Part shown: positions 1 to 6,984 of the stretch, one piece after another
Position numbering within the stretch: the stretch's first letter is position 1
Layout of the letters: every line of letters starts with the position of its first letter
Assembly (NCBI RefSeq): GCF_018139625.1
Contig: NZ_JAGSOH010000022.1
Location: 1-64,000 of the forward strand
Reading direction: 5' to 3'
Source: Actinospica acidithermotolerans
GTDB lineage: Bacteria > Actinomycetota > Actinomycetes > Streptomycetales > Catenulisporaceae
Length of the DNA: 64,000 bases
Program-made: the position numbers and the translations under genes
The notes under the pieces: generated by a model
What the model saw: only the letters and a program-made list of their open reading frames with translations
Told to the model about the DNA's origin: nothing
Database searches by the model: none

Positions 1-83
1 CGCCCAACGCGTGGCTGCCAGCGAACTGGAGGCGCGTCGGCGGCCTGCGGGGCGGTCAGAAGCTCGGAGTCCGTCACGTCACG

Positions 84-482
84 TCACGCGTGCCAGGGCT
101 CACCTTCGACGTCGGACTGTTGAATGAGAAACGCCGCGACGGCAGAGGCGGCGATGAGTAATGCGGCGAGATTCATGGTGGTTACGACGCCCAGGCGCTG
201 GCCGGCGACGGAGCCTATGAGCATGCCGAGCAGGGTGGCGGCGCCCTGGAGTGCCAGGTAGACGGAGCTGACGCGGCCTTGGATGCGGTCCGGCGTGCGG
301 CGGGTGATGGCGGTGTCGCCGCTCAGTAGGAGGAACGCGCCGACTCGGACCAGGCGAACGTCCCGGAAGATGAAGCGTTGCGGTTCGGCGTCGTCGGCCA
401 GGGCGCGGTAGACAGGGAGCGCGCTGTCGAGGTCGTCGACGAAGACTCTGGCCAGCACGCCGAGGATGTTCGGTGAGGTCAT
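84..482 (-). pseudogene. Chimeric remnant: VOC-domain start fused to MFS-transporter end
   Basis: This 132-residue frame joins parts of two families. Residues 1-56 read like the first half of a glyoxalase/VOC (vicinal oxygen chelate) domain: a beta strand with LARVFVDDLDSALPVY, then a strand ending in GAFLLLSGD. From about residue 62 the sequence switches to the last part of a major facilitator efflux protein: TPDRIQGRVSSVYLALQG, two hydrophobic helices (about 77-95 and 100-120) and a short polar tail. The junction lies near 290-320. Neither half is complete, so a working VOC enzyme or transporter is unlikely. It is probably the scar of a deletion that fused two neighbouring genes in frame. 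The ATG at 482 is the only obvious start. It lies 187 bp downstream of the DUF397 gene on the same strand. The VOC assignment of the first half is less certain than the MFS assignment. Confidence 0.55.
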
Positions 483-669
483 GTCGTCGAAGCGGACGTC
501 GCCTCGGCGATATTCCCCCTCTCACGCAGACAACCCCGGGAGACGGGGCTCGCACGGGGTCGCTGTCGCGGGGAGATACAGCACGCGAGGCAATTCGCGG
601 ATCTGTAAAGCAGTGAATCGATATGACGGTGAACGATATATCACTGGGCAATTCGAACCAGGAGCCGGA

Positions 670-870
670 CTACGCCTCGACGGGGTCGAACTCGCCGTTG
701 TTCACGCCGGCCAGGAAGGCTTCCCACTCGGCGTGGGTGAAGGACAGCACCGGGCCGCTGCCGCCGTCCTTGGTGTCCCGCACCAGGAAGCCGTCCTCGG
801 TCTCCATCACTTCGACGCAGTTGGTGCCGCCGTTGGAGGCGACGGCCTTGTGCCACTCGTTGATGCGCAT
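670..870 (-). CDS. DUF397 domain protein
   Basis: Small 66-residue protein of the DUF397 family: N-terminal W-x-K-A motif, the NCVEV strand, then VRDTKDGGSGPVLSFTHAEW and a C-terminal FLAGVNNGEF. Members are encoded next to XRE/DUF5753 regulators in Streptomyces-like actinomycetes, the WhiJ-type pairs linked to development and antibiotic production. The ATG at 870 overlaps the stop of the upstream regulator as ATGA, so the two are translationally coupled. An in-frame TTG three bases earlier is a poorer start. The molecular function of DUF397 is not established; an accessory or antitoxin-like partner role is inferred from context only. Confidence 0.85.
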   Translation of the reverse strand: MRINEWHKAVASNGGTNCVEVMETEDGFLVRDTKDGGSGPVLSFTHAEWEAFLAGVNNGEFDPVEA

Positions 871-1706
871 CAATCCAACTCTCTGATTCTTCGTTCGATC
901 ATCTTGCTGCTTTCCCGCTCCGTCAGCGCGGCCGCCTCGAGGCGTTCGATCTCGCGGCGGGCCTGGCGGAGCTCAATGGGGTCCTCGGTGAACGGGGTGC
1001 CCCACTGGGTCTCGGAGAACACGACGGCGGGGGCCGAGCCGCCCGACTCGAACAGGTCGACCGGGTATATCGGGATCGGGTGGGCGAACGGGATGACGCG
1101 CACGCTCACATTCCGCCGCTCGGCCATCGTGCACAGGTGGGTGAGCTGGCCGCGCATCACGTCGGGGCCGCCGAACTGCCAGTGCAGTACGGACTCGGCG
1201 ATCAGCGCGGTGAGGTGGATCGGTTCCGGCTCGTCGAGGCGGCGCTGGCGGCGCAGCCTGACCTCGTAGTCGGCGTCGTTGCGGTCGGGGTCGCGGACCG
1301 GGCCGATGGAGAGGATCGCCTTGACGTAGTCGCTCGTCTGCAGGAGCCCGGGCACGAACATCGTCTGCACGGACCACGCGCGCGCCGCGTCGGCCTCGTA
1401 GGCGAGGAACTCCAGGAAGGTCGGACTCAGCCAGCGCTCGTAGCGGCGCCACCAGGCGTCGGCGATGCTGTCCCTGGCCATCTCGCACAGCCGGTCCACG
1501 TCGGCGTCGTCGACCTCGTAGAGCGCGGCGAGCAGCCGCACGTCGAGGGGATTGAGCTTGCTCACGCCGTTCTCGCCGCGGGAGATCTTCGCGATGCTCC
1601 AGCCGGTGCGCTCGGCCACGTCGCGCACCGAGTAGCCGCGCGCCTTGCGCAGCCGGGAGAGTTCGTCGGCGAGGGCCTTCTGCGTCCAGCTGGCCGTGAA
1701 CGGCAC
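870..1706 (-). CDS. XRE-family regulator with DUF5753 sensor domain
   Basis: 278-residue DNA-binding protein. An N-terminal helix-turn-helix (about residues 8-65, with LRKARGYSVRDVAERTGWS and the recognition helix around SIAKISRGE) is followed by the DUF5753 domain (about 90-270, including the typical MFVPGLLQTSDY segment and VIPFAHPIPIYP). I chose the GTG at 1706 because a GGAAGGGAG ribosome site sits 9 nt upstream and it gives the usual family length; the longer frame upstream has no ribosome site and atypical composition. It forms an operon with the overlapping DUF397 gene and is divergent from a 93-residue hypothetical. It probably controls the shared intergenic region, which is AT-rich (1785-1830) for this genome. 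The ligand and targets cannot be read from sequence. Confidence 0.9.
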   Translation of the reverse strand: MPFTASWTQKALADELSRLRKARGYSVRDVAERTGWSIAKISRGENGVSKLNPLDVRLLAALYEVDDADVDRLCEMARDSIADAWWRRYERWLSPTFLEFLAYEADAARAWSVQTMFVPGLLQTSDYVKAILSIGPVRDPDRNDADYEVRLRRQRRLDEPEPIHLTALIAESVLHWQFGGPDVMRGQLTHLCTMAERRNVSVRVIPFAHPIPIYPVDLFESGGSAPAVVFSETQWGTPFTEDPIELRQARREIERLEAAALTERESSKMIERRIRELD

Positions 1707-1952
1707 CGCGATCCACTCCCTTCCCCGTCGGCTCCCGGAAAGCGTGCCCCCGCGATCGCGCGTCTGGACGAGTGATCTAGCCAAGCCCGGGTAATTTAAT
1801 GAAACGTCACTTGTAACGTTCCGCGTAACTGAGCAAGCCGAATCCGTCACCCTCCGTGAGGACGCGGGCGGATCTGACGCCACGTTAGCATCCCGTCGGA
1901 GGCCCGGCGCAAATGAGCACCGACTCCCCATCCGCACCAAGGATTGATTCCA
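1707..1952. promoter_or_regulatory. Divergent promoter region
   Basis: The 246-bp gap between the XRE gene and the hypothetical gene contains a stretch near 1788-1830 that is unusually AT-rich for this window, with TAATTTAATGAAACG, then two GTAAC direct repeats about 12 bp apart (near 1815 and 1826). This is the likely location of the divergent promoters and of regulator binding. No precise -35/-10 assignment is made. Confidence 0.45.
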
Positions 1953-2234
1953 GTGAACGAGAACCTCACCTCCGGGCAGCTGCTCGCGCGGGTGCGCAGG
2001 GAGATCTTCGCGGCGCGCACGCGCGAACTCCCCTGGGAGTACCGCGTCGACTGGGTGCGCCGGGGCGAGACGCCCTTCCCGGCCTACTCGATCGGCCGCG
2101 CCGAGACGGAGTCGCACGCGCTGCGGACCGCTCGGATCCTGCTGCGCAACGCGACGGAGTCGGCGGACCCGCGGGCCGTCGCCGCCTGGATCAAGGGGCC
2201 GGGCGACGACGATTACCGGCAGGTGACGCTGTAG
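1953..2234 (+). CDS. Hypothetical protein, 93 residues
   Basis: Short soluble protein of unknown function. GTG at 1953 is preferred over TTG at 1944 because AAGGA (1939-1943) is 9 nt upstream of the GTG. The sequence is charged, has no signal peptide or membrane segment, and contains WEYRVDWVRRGETPF and a C-terminal AWIKGPGDDDYRQVTL. It is transcribed divergently from the XRE/DUF397 pair, and WhiJ-type loci often carry a small extra gene, but no family was recognised. Codon use matches its neighbours, so it is probably real. Confidence 0.6.
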   Translation: MNENLTSGQLLARVRREIFAARTRELPWEYRVDWVRRGETPFPAYSIGRAETESHALRTARILLRNATESADPRAVAAWIKGPGDDDYRQVTL

Positions 2235-2303
2235 CCGCGCTGTAGCCGCGGACGCGCGTGCACCCTCGTAGGCTCCTCGCGGGCGGACACCGATAATCGA
2301 GGC

Positions 2304-3431
2304 GTGCCCACAACGCCACCAACCCTGAGTCGCAGAGCGCTGAACCGTGCGACGCTCTGCCGCCAATTGCTGCTCGATCGCGGCACCGGCCGCCCGTACG
2401 ACGTGATCCACGCGCTCGCCGGGATGCAGGCACAGGCTCCGCTCGCCCCACACGTCGGCCTGTGGACCCGCCTGGCGCGCTACTCCCCCGCCGAGCTCGA
2501 CGAGCTTTACGACGGCCGCCGCGTCGTGCGCTCGAATCTGATGCGCGCCACGGTCCATCTCGTCACGGCGGACGACGCCCTCGCCTGGCAGGGCCTCGTC
2601 GGCCCGGTCGGTGCGCGCTCGGTGCAGGCCGCGTTCGGCAAGAGGCTGATCGGGATCGACCTCGACGAGCTGACCTCGGCCGCCCTCGAACTGCTGACCG
2701 AGGCGGAGCTCAGCACCGCGGAGCTCGGCCGGCAGCTCGTCCGGCGTTTCCCTGGCTACGACGCGGACGCTCTGGCGTACGGCGCCCGCGGCCGGCTCGC
2801 GCTGATCCACGTGCCGCCGCGCGGGAAGTGGAGCGCGAGCGCGCCGACGCGGCAGACGACGTTCGCCGCGTATCTCGGCCGCGAACCGCAGGACGCGCCG
2901 TCACCCGATGGGATGTTCCTGCGCTACCTCGCGGCCTACGGGCCGGCGTCCGTGCAGGACGCGCAGACGTGGTCGGGGCTCACCCGGCTCTCCGAGGTCG
3001 CGGACCGGCTCGGCTCGAAGCTGGCCACCTTCCGGGGGCCGGACGGCCGGTTGCTCTACGACCTGCCTGACGCGCCGCGCCCGTCCGAGTTCGTGCCGGC
3101 TCCGGTGCGCTTCCTGCCCGAGTACGACAACCTGTTCTTCGGATACGCGGACCGCACCCGCTTCATCCCGGACCTGCGCAAGCCGCCGATCCCGCCGGGC
3201 AACGGCGCGCGGACCGGGACGCTGTTCGTCGACGGCGAGTGGCGCGGCATGTGGAAGATCACGCTGACGAAGAAGGGCAAAGCGGGCCCGGATCCCGACT
3301 CGGCGGTGCTGGCCGTCTCGCTGTTCGAGAAGGTGAGCACGGATGATCGCGCAGCGATCGAACGTGAGGGAGCGGAGCTCGCTCGCTTCATCGCCGGGCC
3401 GGGAGTCGGCACGTCTGTCGAGGTCGGTTAG
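2304..3431 (+). CDS. Winged-helix DNA-binding domain protein (HTH_42 family)
   Basis: 375 residues. The start region ALNRATLCRQLLLDR, then IHALAGMQAQAPLAPHVGLWTRL and SNLMRATVHLVTADDAL, match the HTH_42 (YcaQ/AlkX-like) family, whose members are multi-winged-helix proteins. Some family members act on interstrand DNA crosslinks as glycosylases; others, including many of the actinobacterial MQAQ type, have no assigned activity. The C-terminal half holds FLPEYDNLFFGYADRTR and LFVDGEWRGMWKI, which are also typical of the family. Start is GTG at 2304 with only a weak GAGG upstream. It is monocistronic and convergent with the TANGO2-like gene. DNA binding or repair is inferred from family only. Confidence 0.75.
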   Translation: MPTTPPTLSRRALNRATLCRQLLLDRGTGRPYDVIHALAGMQAQAPLAPHVGLWTRLARYSPAELDELYDGRRVVRSNLMRATVHLVTADDALAWQGLVGPVGARSVQAAFGKRLIGIDLDELTSAALELLTEAELSTAELGRQLVRRFPGYDADALAYGARGRLALIHVPPRGKWSASAPTRQTTFAAYLGREPQDAPSPDGMFLRYLAAYGPASVQDAQTWSGLTRLSEVADRLGSKLATFRGPDGRLLYDLPDAPRPSEFVPAPVRFLPEYDNLFFGYADRTRFIPDLRKPPIPPGNGARTGTLFVDGEWRGMWKITLTKKGKAGPDPDSAVLAVSLFEKVSTDDRAAIEREGAELARFIAGPGVGTSVEVG

Positions 3432-3467
3432 AGCGGTCACGCGGTGGCGGGTCATGCCGTCACCCGT

Positions 3468-4268
3468 TTATCTCACCGGCACCTCGAGCCATTCGCCCGC
3501 CAGCGGGGCCGGGTTCAGGTCGTACCGGACGCCGTCGGCGCCCAGCGCGACCAGCGACACCGACGTCGTCATCCAGACGCCCGCGTCCCCGCCCCAGTCG
3601 TGCCGGCCGATCAGGGCACGGACATCGTCGACGTCCAGGCCGTCGCCGTCCGCGAGCCGCATCCAGCCGTCCCAGGCGGCGCGGGTCGGCACGCCGGGGC
3701 CGGGAGCCGGCTCGGGGCGCGGCGCGGCCTGCAGCAGGGGCCTGAAATGCCTGATCCGCGCCTCGATCAGCGTCACGGCGCGCTCCGGCGCGGTCGGCAG
3801 CCGGTCGTCCTCGACCTCGAGGCCGCGGTTCGAGACGAGGTGCGTGCCGGGTTCCAGCTTGCGGTCCGCCAGGGTCCGGCCGTCCCACGTCAGCATGCTC
3901 ATCCCGTCCGCCTCGCCGATCAGCAGGTGGAAGGGGTCGTAGCGGGTCAGGTCGAGGTCGCCGACGTACCCGCCGGGCGACGCCGCGATCAGCGGAAGCT
4001 CCCCGCGGGTGAGCCGTCGCTCGGGGCTCGCGAAAGTGCCGAAGGCGTTGAGCAGGCAGGCGACGCGCGGACCGGCGGACCCGTCACCCGGCCGCACCGC
4101 GAGCCAGGTGCCGCCGGCGCGCTCGTCCCGCCCGCCGACCAGCGACGGCCGGTTCGGCCAGTGCCGCGCGGGCAGCCGCCAGGCGCGATCGACGAACTCG
4201 TCCCGGGCGAACAGCAGCAGAACGGGTACGCGGCTGCCCGGATCAACGCTGATAAGTGCGGTACACAC
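3468..4268 (-). CDS. TANGO2/NRDE-family protein
   Basis: 266 residues. The family has a conserved N-terminal Met-Cys, an NRDE-like motif and an Ntn-hydrolase-like fold; eukaryotic TANGO2 is linked to heme and lipid handling, and the bacterial role is unsettled. Here GTG at 4268 gives (M)-Cys-Thr-Ala-Leu-Ile, which fixes the start because Cys2 is the conserved residue. The motif reads LFARDEF rather than NRDE. VGGRDERAGGTWLAV and ACLLNAFGTF follow, as in the family. An upstream extension in the same frame has no support. It is divergent from the LysR-domain gene, with only 45 bp between starts, so the two promoters must overlap. Confidence 0.8.
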   Translation of the reverse strand: MCTALISVDPGSRVPVLLLFARDEFVDRAWRLPARHWPNRPSLVGGRDERAGGTWLAVRPGDGSAGPRVACLLNAFGTFASPERRLTRGELPLIAASPGGYVGDLDLTRYDPFHLLIGEADGMSMLTWDGRTLADRKLEPGTHLVSNRGLEVEDDRLPTAPERAVTLIEARIRHFRPLLQAAPRPEPAPGPGVPTRAAWDGWMRLADGDGLDVDDVRALIGRHDWGGDAGVWMTTSVSLVALGADGVRYDLNPAPLAGEWLEVPVR

Positions 4269-4313
4269 GCGCGCCTCGTCATTCCATAGGTTCGTGGGCC
4301 CTAGCGTAGGTCC

Positions 4314-4964
4314 ATGATTCCCAGGGACGCGATCCGGGTAACGACCGGCGCGACGAGTGTGCGCAACGTCATGGCCGAAGCCGTCGTCGAGTTCCGTTTC
4401 CGCAACCCGCGGGCGGACCTGCGGATCTCGACTGCCGCGTCGAGCCGGGAGTGCGTCGAGACGCTGGTGACGGGCGCGGCGGACCTGGCGTGGATCACGC
4501 TGCCTGAGCCGGGAGCCGGGCGCAGGCCGGGCGTGGAGCACGTGCCGGTGCTCGAGCTCCCGTGGGTGCTCGCGATGCGGGCCGGCGAGATCTACGCGGA
4601 CCGCGCGTGGGTCGAGGTGGCCGAGCTGTCCGGCCTGAGCCTGGTCCGTCTGCCCGAGGAGTCGATATCGGGCGCACGTCTCGCCGCCGCGCTGGCGGAC
4701 GTCACGCTGGCCGACGACGCGGGGCACGGCGACTGGGACACCGCGCTGCTGCTCGCGGAGCTCGGCGTGGGCCACGCGGTCGTTCCCCGTCTACCGGGTC
4801 CGCCGCCCGGCGATACCGCGCTCCGGCTAGTCCAGCTGCGGGGTCTTGCGCCGCTCACCGTCGGCTGGGCGTTCCGTGCCAGGGACGTGCCAGGTCCGGC
4901 GGCGCGTGCCTTCGCGGAGACGGTCAGCCGCGGTTGCCGGATGCGGGCCGTGTACCAGGGCTGA
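4314..4964 (+). CDS. Stand-alone LysR effector-binding domain, no HTH
   Basis: 216 residues matching the C-terminal substrate-binding domain of LysR-type regulators (periplasmic-binding-protein-like fold): IRVTTGATSVRNVMAEAV at the start, then RADLRISTAASSRECVETLV and GAADLAWITLPEP, ending with an LGVGHAVVPRL segment and the second-lobe strands. The usual 60-90-residue winged helix-turn-helix is absent. The upstream 45 bp up to the divergent TANGO2-like gene cannot encode it in any frame, so the missing part is not simply a misplaced start. It could be a truncated regulator or an effector-binding protein that works without DNA contact. No signal peptide, so cytoplasmic. The ATG at 4314 is the first start in frame. 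Confidence 0.7.
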   Translation: MIPRDAIRVTTGATSVRNVMAEAVVEFRFRNPRADLRISTAASSRECVETLVTGAADLAWITLPEPGAGRRPGVEHVPVLELPWVLAMRAGEIYADRAWVEVAELSGLSLVRLPEESISGARLAAALADVTLADDAGHGDWDTALLLAELGVGHAVVPRLPGPPPGDTALRLVQLRGLAPLTVGWAFRARDVPGPAARAFAETVSRGCRMRAVYQG

Positions 4965-4965
4965 G

Positions 4966-4981
4966 GCCGCCTGCCGGCGGC
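4966..4981. terminator. Short GC hairpin between convergent genes
   Basis: Inverted repeat GCCGCC-TGCC-GGCGGC right after the stop of the LysR-domain gene and before the end of the convergent mraY-like gene. It may serve as a weak terminator; there is no T-run. Confidence 0.35.
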
Positions 4982-5007
4982 AGCCGGAGGCACCGGGAGG
5001 GCGCGCA

Positions 5008-6069
5008 TCACCAGTGCGCTTCGAAGCCGCCGTAGAACAGGCCGATACCGGTCATCATGCAGAGTCCTGAGATGATCCAGAACCGGATGGTCACGTTCAC
5101 CTCGGGCCAGTCCAGCTCGAAGTGGTGGTGGATCGGCGCGATCTTGAAGACGCGCTTGCCGTGCCGCAGCCTGAACGAGCCGACCTGGATGATGACGGAG
5201 AACAGCTCCATCAGGAACAGGCCGCCGATGACCGCGGCGAGCGCCTCCGTGCGGGTGCAGATGGACAGGCCGGCGAAGGCGCCGCCGAGGGCGAGCGAAC
5301 CGGTGTCGCCCATGTAGATCTTCGCCGGAGACGCGTTCCACCAGAGGAAGCCGAAGCAGGCGCCCATGACCGACGCGGCGACGATCGCGAGGTCGAGCGG
5401 ATCGCGGACCTGGTAGCAGCCGGCGGCCGCGGCGCGACCGCAGCTCTGGCCGTACTGCCAGACGCCGATCACGACGTACGCCGCGAAGGCCATCGCCGCG
5501 GCGCCGCTCGCCAGCCCGTCCTGGCCGTCGGTGAGATTGACGGCGTTGGACCAGCCCGCGGTGAGGATGTAGCACCAGAGCACGAACACCGGGCCGATGC
5601 CGAGCCAGCTGACGTCGTGCAGAAAGGAGATGTGGTCGCTCGCCGGGGTGAGGCCCATCGCGTCGCGGAAGTGCAGCGCGAGCAGCGCGAACGCGATCGT
5701 GACGGTCCACTGGCCGACGAGCTTCGCCTTGGCCCGCAGGCCGAGCGAGCGACGGTTCCGGATCTTGATGAAGTCGTCGACGAAGCCGACCAGCCCCATG
5801 CCGACCATCAGCAGCAGTACCAGCAGCGCCGAGGGCGTCGGGGCCTTCCAGGTCACCAGCTTCGCGAGGAAGTACGCGACGACGGTGGAGAGCACGATCA
5901 CCATGCCGCCCATCGTCGGCGTGCCGCGTTTGACCAGGTGGCTCTTCGGCCCGTCCTCGCGGATCTCCTGGCCGTAGCCGCGCCGCGTGAACAGCCGGAT
6001 CGCGATCGGCGTCCCGGCCAGGGAGCAGATCAGCGCGATGACGGTGGCGTACAAGACCGCTCGCATCAT
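5008..6069 (-). CDS. mraY: Phospho-N-acetylmuramoyl-pentapeptide-transferase paralogue
   Basis: 353-residue polytopic membrane enzyme of the MraY family, which transfers phospho-MurNAc-pentapeptide from UDP to undecaprenyl phosphate (lipid I synthesis) on the cytoplasmic side of the membrane. Visible motifs are GTPTMGG (49-55), the metal-binding DDFIK (98-102), NAVNLTDGQDGLA (175-187), MGDTGSLALGG (253-263) and PIHHHFE (312-318). About ten hydrophobic segments are present and the length is normal. ATG at 6069 follows GGAGGGGG. It is not in a dcw cluster (no mur, fts or ddl neighbours), so it is probably a second copy. One oddity is Gln183, where LTDGLDGL normally has Leu; that loop borders the uridine pocket in structures of MraY. 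Possible roles are a backup enzyme, a developmental enzyme, or an inhibitor-insensitive copy. Confidence 0.9.
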   Translation of the reverse strand: MMRAVLYATVIALICSLAGTPIAIRLFTRRGYGQEIREDGPKSHLVKRGTPTMGGMVIVLSTVVAYFLAKLVTWKAPTPSALLVLLLMVGMGLVGFVDDFIKIRNRRSLGLRAKAKLVGQWTVTIAFALLALHFRDAMGLTPASDHISFLHDVSWLGIGPVFVLWCYILTAGWSNAVNLTDGQDGLASGAAAMAFAAYVVIGVWQYGQSCGRAAAAGCYQVRDPLDLAIVAASVMGACFGFLWWNASPAKIYMGDTGSLALGGAFAGLSICTRTEALAAVIGGLFLMELFSVIIQVGSFRLRHGKRVFKIAPIHHHFELDWPEVNVTIRFWIISGLCMMTGIGLFYGGFEAHW

Positions 6070-6140
6070 GGTGCGGGCCCCCTCCGGCTCGACAGGTGTG
6101 CGTCATCGTAGAGGGGCGTCGGCGGTCTGTGCGTGGACAG

Positions 6141-6174
6141 CTTGTACGGCCAAGCAGTAGCTTGTACCTACAAG
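6141..6174. promoter_or_regulatory. Paired GntR-type operator-like palindromes
   Basis: A perfect inverted repeat CTTGTA-CC-TACAAG (6161-6174) and an imperfect copy CTTGTACGGCCAAG (6141-6154) start exactly 20 bp apart, about two helical turns. They lie between the divergent mraY-like gene and the GntR gene, 24 bp before the GntR start. This is the expected place for autoregulation, and the sites could also affect mraY. Assignment to this GntR protein is inference. Confidence 0.65.
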
Positions 6175-6197
6175 TGGGCCGCGAGGGGGTTTCGCCG

Positions 6198-6977
6198 ATG
6201 ACGGCGCTGTACCAGGATGTCGCGCTGCGGCTGCGCCGGGCGATCAGCGACGGGACGTACCCTCCCGGCTCGCAACTGCCGTCCGAGCACGAGCTCGCCG
6301 AGTGGTTCGGCGTGGCCCGCAGCACGATCCGGCACGCGCTGGCGATGCTCGGCGAGGACGGCGTCGTCGCCTCGCACCGGGGAGCGCGGCGGACGGTGCT
6401 GGCCGTGCCGCGGCTGCAGAACTTCGGCGAGCTGCGCTCGTTCTCGCTCTGGGCGCGGTCGATCGGGGCGGAGCCGAGCGGACGCGTCGAGCTCCTCGAA
6501 CGGCGAGCGGCCACGGAGGTCCAGGCACGTGAGCTGGGCCTGTCCGCGGACGATCCCGTGATCTACGTCGTGCGCGTGCGGCTGCTCGACGGCAAACCGG
6601 TGATGATCGAGCGCACGGCGTACGTGGAGCGCGCGGGCCTGCTGCTGTCCTTCGTCGACCTCGAACGCGAGTCGATCAGCGAACGGCTGGAGGAACACGG
6701 CATCGTGTTCGCGCACGCAGAGCACACGATCGACGCCGTCAACGCCACGCCGGACGACGCCCGGCTCCTCGCCATCGAGCCGGGCCTCGCGCTGTTGCGT
6801 GAGCGGCGCCGGGCCACGGATCCGCGCGGGCAGGCCCTGGAGTGGTCCGAGGACCGCTACGTCGGCGACGCCGTCGCCTTCACCATCCGCAATTCCATCG
6901 CCCTCTCGCCGCTGGTGCGCGACCGGGCCGCCACGCCGGAAACCGCCGCCGCATCGACGACCAACTCAGGGAACTGA
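6198..6977 (+). CDS. GntR-family regulator with UTRA effector domain (HutC/PhnF subgroup)
   Basis: 259 residues. An N-terminal winged helix (residues 5-70; AISDGTYPPGSQLPSEHELA then VARSTIRHALAMLGEDG) is followed by a UTRA ligand-binding domain (about 90-235) with the conserved PVIYVVRVRLLDGKPVMIERT stretch in two parts and the C-terminal EDRYVGDAVAF segment. UTRA regulators sense small metabolites; phosphonate (PhnF), histidine and sugar-phosphate regulators belong here. ATG at 6198 is preferred to upstream in-frame starts, which would read through the palindromes. The next gene begins 7 bp after the stop, so it is probably cotranscribed with the TmpA-TmpB-like locus and may control it in response to a phosphonate. 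The palindromes at 6141-6174 are candidate operators. Confidence 0.88.
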   Translation: MTALYQDVALRLRRAISDGTYPPGSQLPSEHELAEWFGVARSTIRHALAMLGEDGVVASHRGARRTVLAVPRLQNFGELRSFSLWARSIGAEPSGRVELLERRAATEVQARELGLSADDPVIYVVRVRLLDGKPVMIERTAYVERAGLLLSFVDLERESISERLEEHGIVFAHAEHTIDAVNATPDDARLLAIEPGLALLRERRRATDPRGQALEWSEDRYVGDAVAFTIRNSIALSPLVRDRAATPETAAASTTNSGN

Positions 6978-6984
6978 CGACAGC

